Below are positions 8,801 to 16,452 of a stretch of 35,329 bases of DNA, in pieces. Source of the DNA: Gordonia sp. (in: high G+C Gram-positive bacteria) (GTDB lineage: Bacteria > Actinomycetota > Actinomycetes > Mycobacteriales > Mycobacteriaceae); assembly GCF_020438995.1 (NCBI RefSeq), contig NZ_JAGQTN010000055.1, forward strand, positions 1-35,329. Reading direction: 5' to 3'. The position numbers and the translations under genes were made by a program. Positions within the stretch are counted from its first letter, which is position 1, and every line of letters begins with the position of its first letter. The notes beneath the pieces are model-generated. The model had not been told where the DNA came from. It did no database searches and saw nothing but the letters and a program-made list of their open reading frames with translations.

Positions 8801-9880
8801 GTGGCCGTCCGTAGCCGAATCCGGAACCGGCTGCGTTCGGACCAGCTGTCGGAGGGCCCCGACTACGCGCTCGTCGGTGTCATCAGCATTCCCGAGCTGC
8901 AGGCCAGCCCGTGGCGGGCCATCGGCAAGCGCGTGGTGTTCGCGGTCGTCGCGTTGTTCTTCACAGCCGTAATCGTGTACATCGACCGTGAAGGCTATCG
9001 CGACGCGCAGGGCAACCCACTGTCGTTTCTCGATTCGCTCTACTACTCGGCGGTCACCCTGTCGACCACCGGATACGGTGATATCACGCCGCTCTCACCG
9101 CAGGCGCGGCTGGTGAACATCCTGATCATCACGCCGATGCGGGTGCTGTTCCTGATCGTGCTGATCGGAACGACACTCGAGGTGCTCACCGAACGGTCGC
9201 GACAGGCCCTGAAGATTCAGCGATGGAGGAACAGCGTGCGCAACCACACGGTGGTGATCGGTTACGGCACCAAGGGCCGCACGGCCGTCGAGGCGATGAT
9301 CGGCGACGGCATAAAGCCGTCGGAGATCGTGGTCGTCGACGGCGACGCAGCCGCACTGGAGGCAGCCGCGCAGGACGGTCTGGTGACGGTGCGCGGCGAC
9401 GCCACCAAGTCCGATGTGCTGCGGCTGGCGGGGGTCGCGCACGCCGCCGCGATCGTCGTGGCCACCAACCGCGACGACACGGCCGTGCTGGCGACGCTGA
9501 CCGCCCGCGAGATCAACCCGCGCGCCAAGATCGTCGCCTCTATCCGCGAGGCCGAGAACCAGCATCTGATGCGGCAGTCGGGGGCCAATTCCGTTGTCGT
9601 GTCGTCGGAGACGGCGGGCCGGCTGCTGGGCATCGCCACCAAGACGCCGACGGTCGTGGAGGTGATCGAGGACCTGCTGACCCCGGACGAGGGATATTCG
9701 ATCGCCGAACGTGAGGTGGATCCGACCGAGACGGGCGGCTCGCCCAAGCACACCAAGGACATCGTGCTCGGCGTCGTCCGCGAAGGTGTGCTCTACCGCG
9801 TCGACAACAGCAAGGTGGAACAGATCGAGGTGGGCGATCGCCTGCTGTACGTGCGGCAGGGAGGCCCATCCGATGACTGA
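8801..9880 (+). CDS. Two-TM potassium channel with RCK (TrkA-N/TrkA-C) domain
   Basis: 359 residues. Membrane segment VVFAVVALFFTAVIVYI (about 46-62), a pore helix and the selectivity filter TTGYGD (89-94), then a second segment ILIITPMRVLFLIVLIG. Cytoplasmic RCK domain: nucleotide-binding VVIGYGTKG (glycines about 154-159), acidic end of strand 2 at VVVDGD, then a TrkA-C-like tail (about 290-355). This is an MthK/Rv3200c-type K+ channel gated by a cytosolic ligand. The start is GTG 8801; an in-frame stop at 8783 rules out anything longer. No good ribosome binding site is visible. The stop overlaps the nudC start by 8 bp, implying coupling. The ligand is unknown. Confidence 0.9.
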   Translation: MAVRSRIRNRLRSDQLSEGPDYALVGVISIPELQASPWRAIGKRVVFAVVALFFTAVIVYIDREGYRDAQGNPLSFLDSLYYSAVTLSTTGYGDITPLSPQARLVNILIITPMRVLFLIVLIGTTLEVLTERSRQALKIQRWRNSVRNHTVVIGYGTKGRTAVEAMIGDGIKPSEIVVVDGDAAALEAAAQDGLVTVRGDATKSDVLRLAGVAHAAAIVVATNRDDTAVLATLTAREINPRAKIVASIREAENQHLMRQSGANSVVVSSETAGRLLGIATKTPTVVEVIEDLLTPDEGYSIAEREVDPTETGGSPKHTKDIVLGVVREGVLYRVDNSKVEQIEVGDRLLYVRQGGPSDD

Positions 9881-10829
9881 GTCCGCAGCCAGGCGCTTCA
9901 CATTGCCGCAGCCGCCGCTGCTGTCACGGGCGACCTTCGACCGGGCCGACGAGATCCGCGACGATTCCGCCGCGTTGCTGGCGGGCTGGCCGTCGGCGCG
10001 GGTGCTGCTGGTCGACTCCACCGGACGCTATCCGGTCGCCGACGACGGTACGCTGCACTGGGTCGACGCGCAGACGCTCGGCGCCGAACCCGGTCCCGAC
10101 GCGGTCTTTCTCGGCGATTCGGGCGGGCACGTGTGGGCGCGCAGGGTCGACCATATCGACGGGCCGACCGCCGATCCACGGCGCGGTGCCGAACTGCTCG
10201 GTGCCGACGAGGCCGGTCTGTTGGCGACCGCGCTGGGAATCCTCAATTGGCATGCCACCGCACGATTCTCGCCCGCCGACGGGGTGCCGATCGCGTCCGC
10301 GCGCGGCGGCTGGGTGCGCCGGCCCGCGGGAGGCGGGCAGGTCAAGGCGACGGCGGCCGACGAGTTTCCGCGCACCGATCCGGCGATCATCACAGTCGTC
10401 CACGACGGCGCCGACCGGGTGCTGCTCGGCAGGCAGGCGGTATGGCCGGACGGCTGGTATTCGACGCTCGCCGGCTTCGTCGAACCGGGGGAGTCGCTGG
10501 AGCAGTGCGTGATCCGGGAGGTGCATGAGGAGGTCGGCATCACCGTGCGCGACCCGCGCTATCTGGGCAGTCAGCCGTGGCCGTTCCCGCGATCGCTGAT
10601 GCTCGGATTCGAGGCGCTCGGCGACCCGGGGGAGCCGCTGAATTTTCTCGACGGCGAGATCGGCGACGCCATCTGGTTCCACCGTGACGAGGTGCGCGAG
10701 GCGCTGGCCGCGGGTGGCGGCTGGTCGCGGGCCGACGGTGCGATACCCGCCGGTGCTGATGCGCCCAGGCTGCGGCTGCCCGGCTCGATCTCCATCGCCC
10801 GTGCCATGATCGAGGCCTGGGCGCTTTGA
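9873..10829 (+). CDS. nudC: NAD(+)/NADH diphosphatase NudC
   Basis: 318 residues from ATG 9873, with GGGAGG (9859-9864) as ribosome binding site, overlapping the channel gene by 8 bp. The Nudix box runs from about residue 201 to 223 (GFVEPGES...REVHEEVGI). The NADH-pyrophosphatase signature SQPWPFPRS follows at about 233-241. The enzyme hydrolyses NAD(H) to NMN(H) and AMP, and NudC proteins can also remove NAD caps from RNA. Oddity: the zinc-ribbon region (WHATARFSPADG... to EFPRTDPAI) contains none of the four cysteines of E. coli NudC. The only cysteine in the protein lies inside the Nudix box. The domain is present but cannot bind zinc in the usual way. Confidence 0.92.
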   Translation: MTESAARRFTLPQPPLLSRATFDRADEIRDDSAALLAGWPSARVLLVDSTGRYPVADDGTLHWVDAQTLGAEPGPDAVFLGDSGGHVWARRVDHIDGPTADPRRGAELLGADEAGLLATALGILNWHATARFSPADGVPIASARGGWVRRPAGGGQVKATAADEFPRTDPAIITVVHDGADRVLLGRQAVWPDGWYSTLAGFVEPGESLEQCVIREVHEEVGITVRDPRYLGSQPWPFPRSLMLGFEALGDPGEPLNFLDGEIGDAIWFHRDEVREALAAGGGWSRADGAIPAGADAPRLRLPGSISIARAMIEAWAL

Positions 10830-10895
10830 AGCACTGATCGGACGCTCCGTCCGGAACACCGCTATGGCCGGAACACCGGACCGACCTGTGGTGTT

Positions 10896-11183
10896 ATGGG
10901 CTTCATGAGCAATGTGATCGACGACGACACGCGTACCTCCGACGACGGCGAACTGACGATGTACACCACCTCGTGGTGCGGGTACTGCCGTCGGCTCAAG
11001 ACCGCGCTCAAGGCCAGCGGTATCAAGTGGCAGGAAATCGACATCGAGGTCAATCCGGATGCGGCCGAGTTCGTCGGCAGCGTGAACGGCGGCAATCATG
11101 TGGTGCCCACCGTCCGCTACGCCGACGGCAGCACCGCGACCAATCCGTCGATTGCCGACGTCAAGGCCAAACTCGGCGTCTGA
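10896..11183 (+). CDS. mrx1: Mycoredoxin-1 (glutaredoxin-like)
   Basis: 95 residues, thioredoxin fold with active site TTSWCGYC (cysteines 28 and 31) and a cis-proline motif [12 protein letters not shown]. The CGYC glutaredoxin-like protein next to uvrD2 is mycoredoxin-1, which reduces mycothiol mixed disulfides with electrons from mycothiol. This fits a mycothiol-producing actinobacterium. ATG 10905 (MSNVID) is an equally plausible start; neither has a strong ribosome binding site. Cytoplasmic, small, complete. Confidence 0.9.
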   Translation: MGFMSNVIDDDTRTSDDGELTMYTTSWCGYCRRLKTALKASGIKWQEIDIEVNPDAAEFVGSVNGGNHVVPTVRYADGSTATNPSIADVKAKLGV

Positions 11184-11244
11184 CCCTCGTCCGGCGAACG
11201 GGTGTGCGAAGTGCCTGTCGTACGTCCCTGAGATAGTGGGGGAC

Positions 11245-13320
11245 GTGCCCGACATCCTCGATGGTCTCGATCCCGAGCAGCGTGCCGCCGTCCGCGCTCC
11301 GCGCGGGCCGATGTGCGTGCTGGCGGGTGCGGGGACCGGAAAAACCCGGACCATCACCCGGCGTATCGCACATCTCACCGCCTCCGGGCAGGTCAACCCC
11401 GGGCAGGTCCTCGCGGTCACCTTCACAGCCCGCGCGGCCGGGGAGATGCGCGGGCGGTTGCGGACGCTGGGTGTGGGTTCGGTGCAGGCGCAGACCTTTC
11501 ACGCGGCCGCGCTGCGTCAGCTGCGGTACTTCTGGCCGCAGGTGTTCGGCGAACTGCGGTGGGAGTTGCTCGACAACAAGTTTCAGGCGGTCTCGCGCGC
11601 TGCCAACCGCGTGGGACTGCCGACGTCGAAGGAGTCGGTCCGTGACCTGGCCGCGGAGATCGAATGGGCCAAGGCGTCGTTGATCGGTCCGGCGGCCTAC
11701 GCCGAACATGTCGCCGAGATCGGCCGCGAGACACCGCAACCCGCTGACAAGGTGGCGCAGGTGTTCGCCGGTTACGAACGCCTGAAGGTGAACGAGGACG
11801 GTGACCGGCTGCTCGACTTCGATGATCTGCTGATCTACACCACCGAGATCCTGCGCTCGGAACGGGCGGTGGCCGAGGAGTTCCGCGAACGCTACCGGTG
11901 TTTCGTCGTCGACGAGTATCAGGACGTCACCCCGGTGCAGCAGGGACTGCTCGACGAATGGCTCGGCGCCCGTGACGATCTGACGGTGGTGGGCGATGCC
12001 AACCAGACCATCTATTCGTTCACCGGCGCCACTCCGTCGTACCTACTCGACTTCACGCGGCGATTCGGTGACGCCACCCTGGTCCGCCTCGAACGTGACT
12101 ATCGTTCGACGCCGCAGGTCGTCGAGCTGGCCAACCGGGTGATCGGGCAGGCGCGCGGCCGGATCGCCGGTACCCGGCTGCGGCTGCTCGGGCAGCGTCC
12201 GGCCGGTCCCGCACCCGTGTTCGCCGAATACCCGGACGAGCCGTCCGAGGCTGTGGCGATCGCCACGAAGGTGGCCGCGCTCATCGAGCAGGGGGTGCCG
12301 GCGTCGGAGATCGCGATCCTGTACCGGATCAACGCACAGTCGGAGAGTCACGAGCAGGCGCTGACCGCGGCCGGAATCCCGTACCAGGTACGGGGTGGTG
12401 AGTCGTTCTTCACCCGCACCGAGGTCCGGCAGGCGATGCGTGGACTCACCGAGGCGGCCCGTCGCGACGACCTGCCGCCCGATGCCGACGTGCCCACGCT
12501 GACCCGTGCCGTGCTCGCACCGCTGGGCCTGGAGCCGGAGGAACCGTCGGGCGCGCAGGCGCGGGGCCGCTGGGAGTCGCTGCGCGCGATGGCCGCGCTG
12601 GTCGACGACCTGGCCGCCGCGCAGCCGGACCTGACGCTGCGCGATGTAGTCACCGAACTGTCCGCACGGGCGCAGGCCCGGCACCCACCCACGGTGCAGG
12701 GCGTCACCTTGTCGTCGCTGCACGCGGCGAAGGGCCTGGAATGGGACGCGGTGTTCCTCGTCGGCCTCACCGATGGTTCGTTGCCCATCTCACAGGCCGT
12801 CAACGCCGGTTTCGACGCGATCGAGGAGGAACGCCGCCTGTTCTACGTCGGCGTCACCCGTGCCCGCGAACATCTGCAGGTGTCGTGGGCGCTGGCCCGC
12901 AACGAGGGCGGGCGAGCGCGCCGCCGCTCTCGCTTCGTCACCGACGACATCGTTCCCGACACCTCGCCGGCCTCCCGGATCGCCGCCCCCGCCCCGGTGC
13001 GCCGCGGCCCGTCGTGCCGGATCTGCGGCTCCCGCCTGGTCGGCTCGGCGGCGGCCCTGCTCGGCCGCTGCGAACGTTGCCCGGCCGACCTCGACGAGGA
13101 ACTGTTCGCCGCGCTCAAGCAGTGGCGCACCGAAGTCGCCGAGGCCAGGGATGTGCCGGGCTTCACGGTCCTGAGCGACAAGACGCTCACCGCGATCGCC
13201 GAACAGGCCCCGGCCACCCCCCGGGAGTTGCTCAAGATCCACGGCATCGGCCAGAAGAAGCTCGCCGACTACGGCGACGATATCGTCGGGATCGTCGTGA
13301 AAACCGCAGGTCAAAAATAG
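11245..13320 (+). CDS. uvrD2: ATP-dependent DNA helicase UvrD2 with tetracysteine motif and HRDC domain
   Basis: 691 residues from GTG 11245; GTG 11236, in frame, is an alternative since GGGGGA lies between them. The N-terminus [28 protein letters not shown] carries the Q-like motif and Walker A (K33). Walker B is VVDEYQDV (D223 E224), followed by [24 protein letters not shown] and [16 protein letters not shown] zinc-type tetracysteine C591-x2-C594-x14-C609-x2-C612 and an HRDC domain (about 620-691, ending [12 protein letters not shown]) define the UvrD2 class, a 3'-5' SF1 helicase essential in M. tuberculosis. The stop TAG (13318-13320) lies inside the A-rich element of the whiB7 promoter, so the two genes share sequence. 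Confidence 0.94.
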   Translation: MPDILDGLDPEQRAAVRAPRGPMCVLAGAGTGKTRTITRRIAHLTASGQVNPGQVLAVTFTARAAGEMRGRLRTLGVGSVQAQTFHAAALRQLRYFWPQVFGELRWELLDNKFQAVSRAANRVGLPTSKESVRDLAAEIEWAKASLIGPAAYAEHVAEIGRETPQPADKVAQVFAGYERLKVNEDGDRLLDFDDLLIYTTEILRSERAVAEEFRERYRCFVVDEYQDVTPVQQGLLDEWLGARDDLTVVGDANQTIYSFTGATPSYLLDFTRRFGDATLVRLERDYRSTPQVVELANRVIGQARGRIAGTRLRLLGQRPAGPAPVFAEYPDEPSEAVAIATKVAALIEQGVPASEIAILYRINAQSESHEQALTAAGIPYQVRGGESFFTRTEVRQAMRGLTEAARRDDLPPDADVPTLTRAVLAPLGLEPEEPSGAQARGRWESLRAMAALVDDLAAAQPDLTLRDVVTELSARAQARHPPTVQGVTLSSLHAAKGLEWDAVFLVGLTDGSLPISQAVNAGFDAIEEERRLFYVGVTRAREHLQVSWALARNEGGRARRRSRFVTDDIVPDTSPASRIAAPAPVRRGPSCRICGSRLVGSAAALLGRCERCPADLDEELFAALKQWRTEVAEARDVPGFTVLSDKTLTAIAEQAPATPRELLKIHGIGQKKLADYGDDIVGIVVKTAGQK

Positions 13321-13350
13321 GTTGTGCGGTTTTCGATCGCCCTTTACTCT
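13313..13350 (+). promoter_or_regulatory. whiB7 promoter with AT-rich WhiB7 binding element
   Basis: AAAAAT (13313-13318) lies 3 bp ahead of the -35 TTGTGC (13322-13327), then a 17-nt spacer and TACTCT (13345-13350) as -10. WhiB7 binds SigA and reads the AT-rich minor groove just upstream of the -35 with its RGRP AT-hook, activating its own promoter. The layout fits that model. It overlaps the uvrD2 stop codon. Transcription would start near 13357, giving a leader of about 650 nt. Confidence 0.75.
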
Positions 13351-13452
13351 GGTCAGCACGACACGGGGAGAGTGTCTTGCGTTCCACATCGGGTGGGCTC
13401 GCACAAGAGATCAGCAGTCTCCCGATCTAGCACGGAAAGGAGTGTCGGACCA

Positions 13453-13827
13453 ATGAACGGTCAACTGAGCGATCAGTTCGTTGCCATCGCTGGCGCTGCA
13501 CCGTGCGCGACGGATGCTCATTCGGCGGTCTTGTCACCGTCGTTCGTGCATCGGATCGTCGCCGATCGGGCGTCGAGTCCCGGGTATCGGGCCCCGGCGG
13601 CAAGCGCTGAACAAGCGCCGGCAACCGGCACCGTAGCAATCACAGACCACACCCAACACGCATATGGACAACAGCATCGTTCGTGGCGTGCGTGTGATCT
13701 GTCCGGCAAGGCGAAGACCGCACCCGCGGCGATCGCACCTGTCGGCGCACTGCGCATTGCAAAAACCGGCATCGACGCAATGGTGCGAGCCAGGCAACGA
13801 TTCCCCGTGTTCTGCCGAACTCCCTGA
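13453..13827 (+). CDS. Upstream ORF in the whiB7 leader (124 codons), probable regulatory leader peptide
   Basis: ATG 13453 is preceded by AAAGGAG (13436-13442) at 10 nt. The ORF ends with TGA 13825-13827, inside a hairpin 21 bp before the attenuator stem. The peptide is Ala/Arg-rich, shows no domain I recognise, and resembles no protein family. Its value is probably in being translated: ribosome position would decide which leader hairpin forms. whiB7 uORF-dependent attenuation is known in mycobacteria. That this ORF is translated is inferred from its ribosome binding site and position. Confidence 0.5.
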   Translation: MNGQLSDQFVAIAGAAPCATDAHSAVLSPSFVHRIVADRASSPGYRAPAASAEQAPATGTVAITDHTQHAYGQQHRSWRACDLSGKAKTAPAAIAPVGALRIAKTGIDAMVRARQRFPVFCRTP

Positions 13828-13857
13828 CGTAGGGAGATCGGGCACACAGGCCACGGG
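13804..13857 (+). promoter_or_regulatory. Candidate antiterminator structure in whiB7 leader
   Basis: CCCGTG (13804-13809), inside the last codons of the uORF, can pair with CACGGG (13852-13857), which is the left arm of the terminator. CTCCCT/AGGGAG (13820-13825 with 13831-13836) nests between them and contains the uORF stop codon. A ribosome finishing the uORF would cover the first segment and free the terminator; a stalled one would not. Pairing is seen directly; the switch is inference. Confidence 0.45.
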
Positions 13858-13889
13858 CGGATCGCGAAGACGAACCCCGTGGCCTTTTT
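13849..13889 (+). terminator. Intrinsic terminator/attenuator in whiB7 leader
   Basis: GGCCACGGG (13849-13857) and CCCGTGGCC (13876-13884) form a perfect 9-bp stem with an 18-nt loop, followed directly by TTTTT (13885-13889). It stands about 120 bp before whiB7 and just after the uORF, as expected for premature termination of the leader transcript. Confidence 0.85.
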
Positions 13890-13939
13890 GATTGGAGCCT
13901 CAGAACGTTTCCCTCCTCGGAGGACCGGACGCTCGGAGA

Positions 13940-13998
13940 CCACATCTGCGGCAGCGGGTCAGTCACCACAAGACCGACAGCTATAGACCCAGATGTGG
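13940..13998 (+). promoter_or_regulatory. Long-range hairpin next to the whiB7 ribosome binding site
   Basis: CCACATCTG (13940-13948) is a perfect inverted copy of CAGATGTGG (13990-13998), 41 nt apart. The right arm runs into the ribosome binding site GGAG (13997-14000). If formed, the stem would partly hide the site and could add translational control downstream of the attenuator. The pairing is visible; its use is inferred. Confidence 0.5.
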
Positions 13999-14006
13999 AG
14001 AAGATC

Positions 14007-14294
14007 ATGACCATTGAGTACGTACTCGAGTCGTGTACCGGGGCGGACCGCAAGCCCGCGCTCGACCTGCCGTGCCAGGTGACCGCCGCCGACCTGTGGT
14101 TCGCCGAGGACCCCCGTGATCTGGAGCAGGCAAAGGCGCTGTGCGCGCAGTGCCCGCTCCAGGCCGAGTGCCTGCGCGCGGCGCTCGACCGCGCTGAGCC
14201 CTGGGGTGTGTGGGGCGGTGAGATCTTTGAGCGGGGCACCGTCGTGGCGCGCAAGCGTCCGCGCGGCCGGCCGCGCAAGAACGCCGTCGCCTGA
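14007..14294 (+). CDS. whiB7: WhiB7 transcriptional regulator
   Basis: 95 residues from ATG 14007, with GGAG at a 6-nt spacing; GTG 13995 would add four residues. Four iron-sulfur cysteines C23, C46, C49 and C55 (CxxCxxxxxC after the first), the Wbl signature PWGVWGGEI (65-73) and the C-terminal AT-hook RPRGRPRK (84-91) identify WhiB7. It binds the sigma factor SigA through its [4Fe-4S] cluster and activates intrinsic antibiotic-resistance genes when ribosomes are inhibited. It follows uvrD2 as in mycobacteria. An extra cysteine at position 10 is not one of the ligands. Regulation by an AT-rich autoregulated promoter plus leader attenuation is visible upstream. Confidence 0.95.
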   Translation: MTIEYVLESCTGADRKPALDLPCQVTAADLWFAEDPRDLEQAKALCAQCPLQAECLRAALDRAEPWGVWGGEIFERGTVVARKRPRGRPRKNAVA

Positions 14295-14295
14295 T

Positions 14296-14349
14296 GCCGG
14301 GCCGTCAGGCAGCCCGGCCCGGTGGGCCGCTCTCTTTGCGAGGGCGGCC
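14296..14349 (+). terminator. Possible hairpins after whiB7
   Basis: GCCGGGC/GCCCGGC (14296-14302 with 14312-14318) and GGCCGC/GCGGCC (14325-14330 with 14344-14349) follow the whiB7 stop. There is no T tract, so this is a weak or Rho-assisted terminator at best. The rest of 14350-14601 holds no gene I can support, only the palindrome described next. Confidence 0.35.
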
Positions 14350-14512
14350 TGCCTGTCGTTGTGGACCGCATGTGGTCACTCCGGAGCATTGGGACAGGTC
14401 GGCGGAGTGCCGAGGCTATGACCGACGCGAAGCGGAGCTCAGGGTAACCGAAACTACCGTTCGGCCTACACACCCAAGCGTCGTGACCCGGTGGAGGCTC
14501 ATAGCGAGTTCA

Positions 14513-14534
14513 TAGGGTAGGTTTACCTACCTAA
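14513..14534. promoter_or_regulatory. Iron-box-like palindrome upstream of the methyltransferase operon
   Basis: GGTAGGT TT ACCTACC (14516-14531) is an almost perfect palindrome followed by TAAG. AGGTT and CCTA match the halves of the DtxR/IdeR consensus (TTAGGTTAG-type arms), but the spacing is one base off. It lies about 70 bp before the methyltransferase start and contains TAGGTT, a possible -10. It could be an IdeR/DtxR operator or the site of another repressor. Confidence 0.4.
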
Positions 14535-14601
14535 GCAAAAGGCCTCTACCACACGACGAGTGCGGCGGCGGCGGGTTCGATCAGATCGGGGCGTGACGAC
14601 A

Positions 14602-15402
14602 ATGACGGCAGAGTCGGAGACACAGGTGCAGACGCAGTCGACGAGAACTGCTTTCGCGCGGTCGGTGCTCGGTGAGCGCAACTACGAACGCGCCCTCAAC
14701 ACTTGGATCCGGCTCAAGCAGCGCCCGCGCGTGGGCGGGGTGAACTTCGGTGACCTGCGGCGGCTCGAACCGATCTGCCGGGCTTACGGCTACGATCGGG
14801 GTCGACCCATCGACCGCTACTACATCGAGAACTTCCTCGAACGGCAGTCCGCGCTCATCACCGGCCGGGTGTTGGAGATCGGTGAGCGGATCTACACCGA
14901 GGCATTCGGTCACGACGTGACCCGGTCGGATATGCTGCACGTCCACGATGTGGAGGGCGCCACCTACGTCGCCGACCTTTCCGATGCACCCGATGTCCCC
15001 AGCGACACCTTCGACTGCGTGATCATCACCCAGACCCTGCATGTCATCTACGACATGAAGGCTGTCGTGGACACTCTGCATCGCATTCTCAAGCCGGGCG
15101 GGGTGGTGCTGTGTACGGTTCCCGGCATCACACAGATCGCCGACCCCACCTGGCGGGACACCTGGTACTGGTCACTGAGCGAGGCATCGGCCAAGCGTCT
15201 GTTCGAGGAGACCTTCGAGTACCCGAACGCGGTCGACGTGCGGGTGTTCGGCAACGTTCTGTCGGCGACCGCATTTCTGCACGGTTTGGCGGACAAGGAT
15301 CTCAAAACCGGTGAGCTCGATGTGTATGACCCCGAGTATCCGGTGACCATCACCGTGGCCGCACGCAAGCTCGTCGTGCGTGCGGACGACAAAGACCTCT
15401 AG
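14602..15402 (+). CDS. Class I SAM-dependent methyltransferase (glycan-locus type)
   Basis: 266 residues from ATG 14602; GTG 14593 is an in-frame alternative. The SAM-binding first strand is GRVLEIGERIYTEAFG (about 88-103), a degenerate GxGxG typical of methyltransferases found beside glycosyltransferases and polysaccharide deacetylases. It is followed by DTFDCVIITQTLHVIYD and LKPGGVVLCTVPG, the strand 4 and strand 5 motifs. It is nine bases upstream of the deacetylase, so the two are an operon, probably modifying a cell-surface or secreted saccharide. Substrate unknown. This pair interrupts the mycobacterial whiB7 to ABC1-kinase neighbourhood, which suggests local insertion. Confidence 0.75.
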   Translation: MTAESETQVQTQSTRTAFARSVLGERNYERALNTWIRLKQRPRVGGVNFGDLRRLEPICRAYGYDRGRPIDRYYIENFLERQSALITGRVLEIGERIYTEAFGHDVTRSDMLHVHDVEGATYVADLSDAPDVPSDTFDCVIITQTLHVIYDMKAVVDTLHRILKPGGVVLCTVPGITQIADPTWRDTWYWSLSEASAKRLFEETFEYPNAVDVRVFGNVLSATAFLHGLADKDLKTGELDVYDPEYPVTITVAARKLVVRADDKDL

Positions 15403-15411
15403 GACACCTGA

Positions 15412-16437
15412 ATGCCGCGCCTCGACGCAGGTCTGGTCCGTTCGGCGGTCCGCAGGCGTATGCGCCGACACCGTCGCCGCGGCGGGATCTTGATGTACCA
15501 CCGCGTCGTCGATGCCGACTTCGACCCGTGGGGGATCTGCGTGTCGCCCAAGATGTTCGACGAGCAGATGCAGGTGCTGGCGCAATGCCGCGGCACCGTC
15601 GACGCGGTGAGCTTCTCCGGCGGCGACGTCTTCGGCCGGTCCGATGCCCGGGTCGCAGTCACCTTCGACGACGGCTACCTCGACAATGTGGTTGCGGCAC
15701 TACCGATTCTGGAACGCCACGAGATACCGGCGACGATCTTCGTGATCGGCAATGCCGTGGGCCGGACACGTGAGTTCTGGTGGGATGCGCTCGAACGCGC
15801 AATCCTCGCCCCCGCGGTATTGCCCGGTGAACTCGAGATCGTTCTCGGTGCCGATCGTCACCGGTTCACCATCGGCGACAGCTCGGCCCGCGAGGCTGCG
15901 GACGGACGCTGGCGAGCCGATGCCGACGCGGTCACCACCGATCGGCAGCGCCTGTTCGTCGCGCTCTGGAACGCGATCGTCGTACTCGATCCGGACCAGC
16001 AGGATCAGGCGGTCGACGAATTGCGCACCTGGTCTGGCCAACCGGGATCAGTGCAACGAATCATGGTGGACGACAAGGAGTTCGACGCCCTGGTTCAGCA
16101 TCCGCTGATCACCGTCGGCAGTCACACCCTCGACCATCTGTCACTGACGGACCTGTCGCCGCGTCGTCAGCGTGAGCAGATCCACGGCGGGCACCGACGC
16201 ATTGAGGAACTCGCCGGCCGACCGGTCACCTGCTTCTCGTTCCCGTTCGGCCGGTTCGACGATTCGGCTGTCGCCGCCGCGCGCGAACTCGGCGTCGACA
16301 TCGCCTGCACGAGCGTGCCCGAGGCGGCGACGGTCACCGACGACCGGCACACGCTGCCCCGTCTGCAGGCACTCGACATCGACGGCGACGCCTTCGCCCG
16401 CTGGCTGCGCGACGATCACCGACTGCTGCGGGCCTGA
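15412..16437 (+). CDS. Polysaccharide deacetylase (NodB/CE4 family)
   Basis: 341 residues. The NodB motifs are in order: TFDDGY (84-89, catalytic and metal aspartates), SHTLDH (237-242, the two metal histidines) and CFSFPFGRFDD (about 275-285). The GGILMYHRV start near residue 24 is typical. CE4 enzymes remove N- or O-acetyl groups from saccharides using a divalent metal. A central insertion (about 115-215) is longer than in the minimal fold. There is no clear signal peptide; the N-terminus is arginine-rich, so it may act on cytoplasmic or lipid-linked precursors. It converges on the ABC1 kinase gene with only 15 bp between stops. Confidence 0.88.
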   Translation: MPRLDAGLVRSAVRRRMRRHRRRGGILMYHRVVDADFDPWGICVSPKMFDEQMQVLAQCRGTVDAVSFSGGDVFGRSDARVAVTFDDGYLDNVVAALPILERHEIPATIFVIGNAVGRTREFWWDALERAILAPAVLPGELEIVLGADRHRFTIGDSSAREAADGRWRADADAVTTDRQRLFVALWNAIVVLDPDQQDQAVDELRTWSGQPGSVQRIMVDDKEFDALVQHPLITVGSHTLDHLSLTDLSPRRQREQIHGGHRRIEELAGRPVTCFSFPFGRFDDSAVAAARELGVDIACTSVPEAATVTDDRHTLPRLQALDIDGDAFARWLRDDHRLLRA

Positions 16438-16452
16438 CCTGGCCGGACGGAA

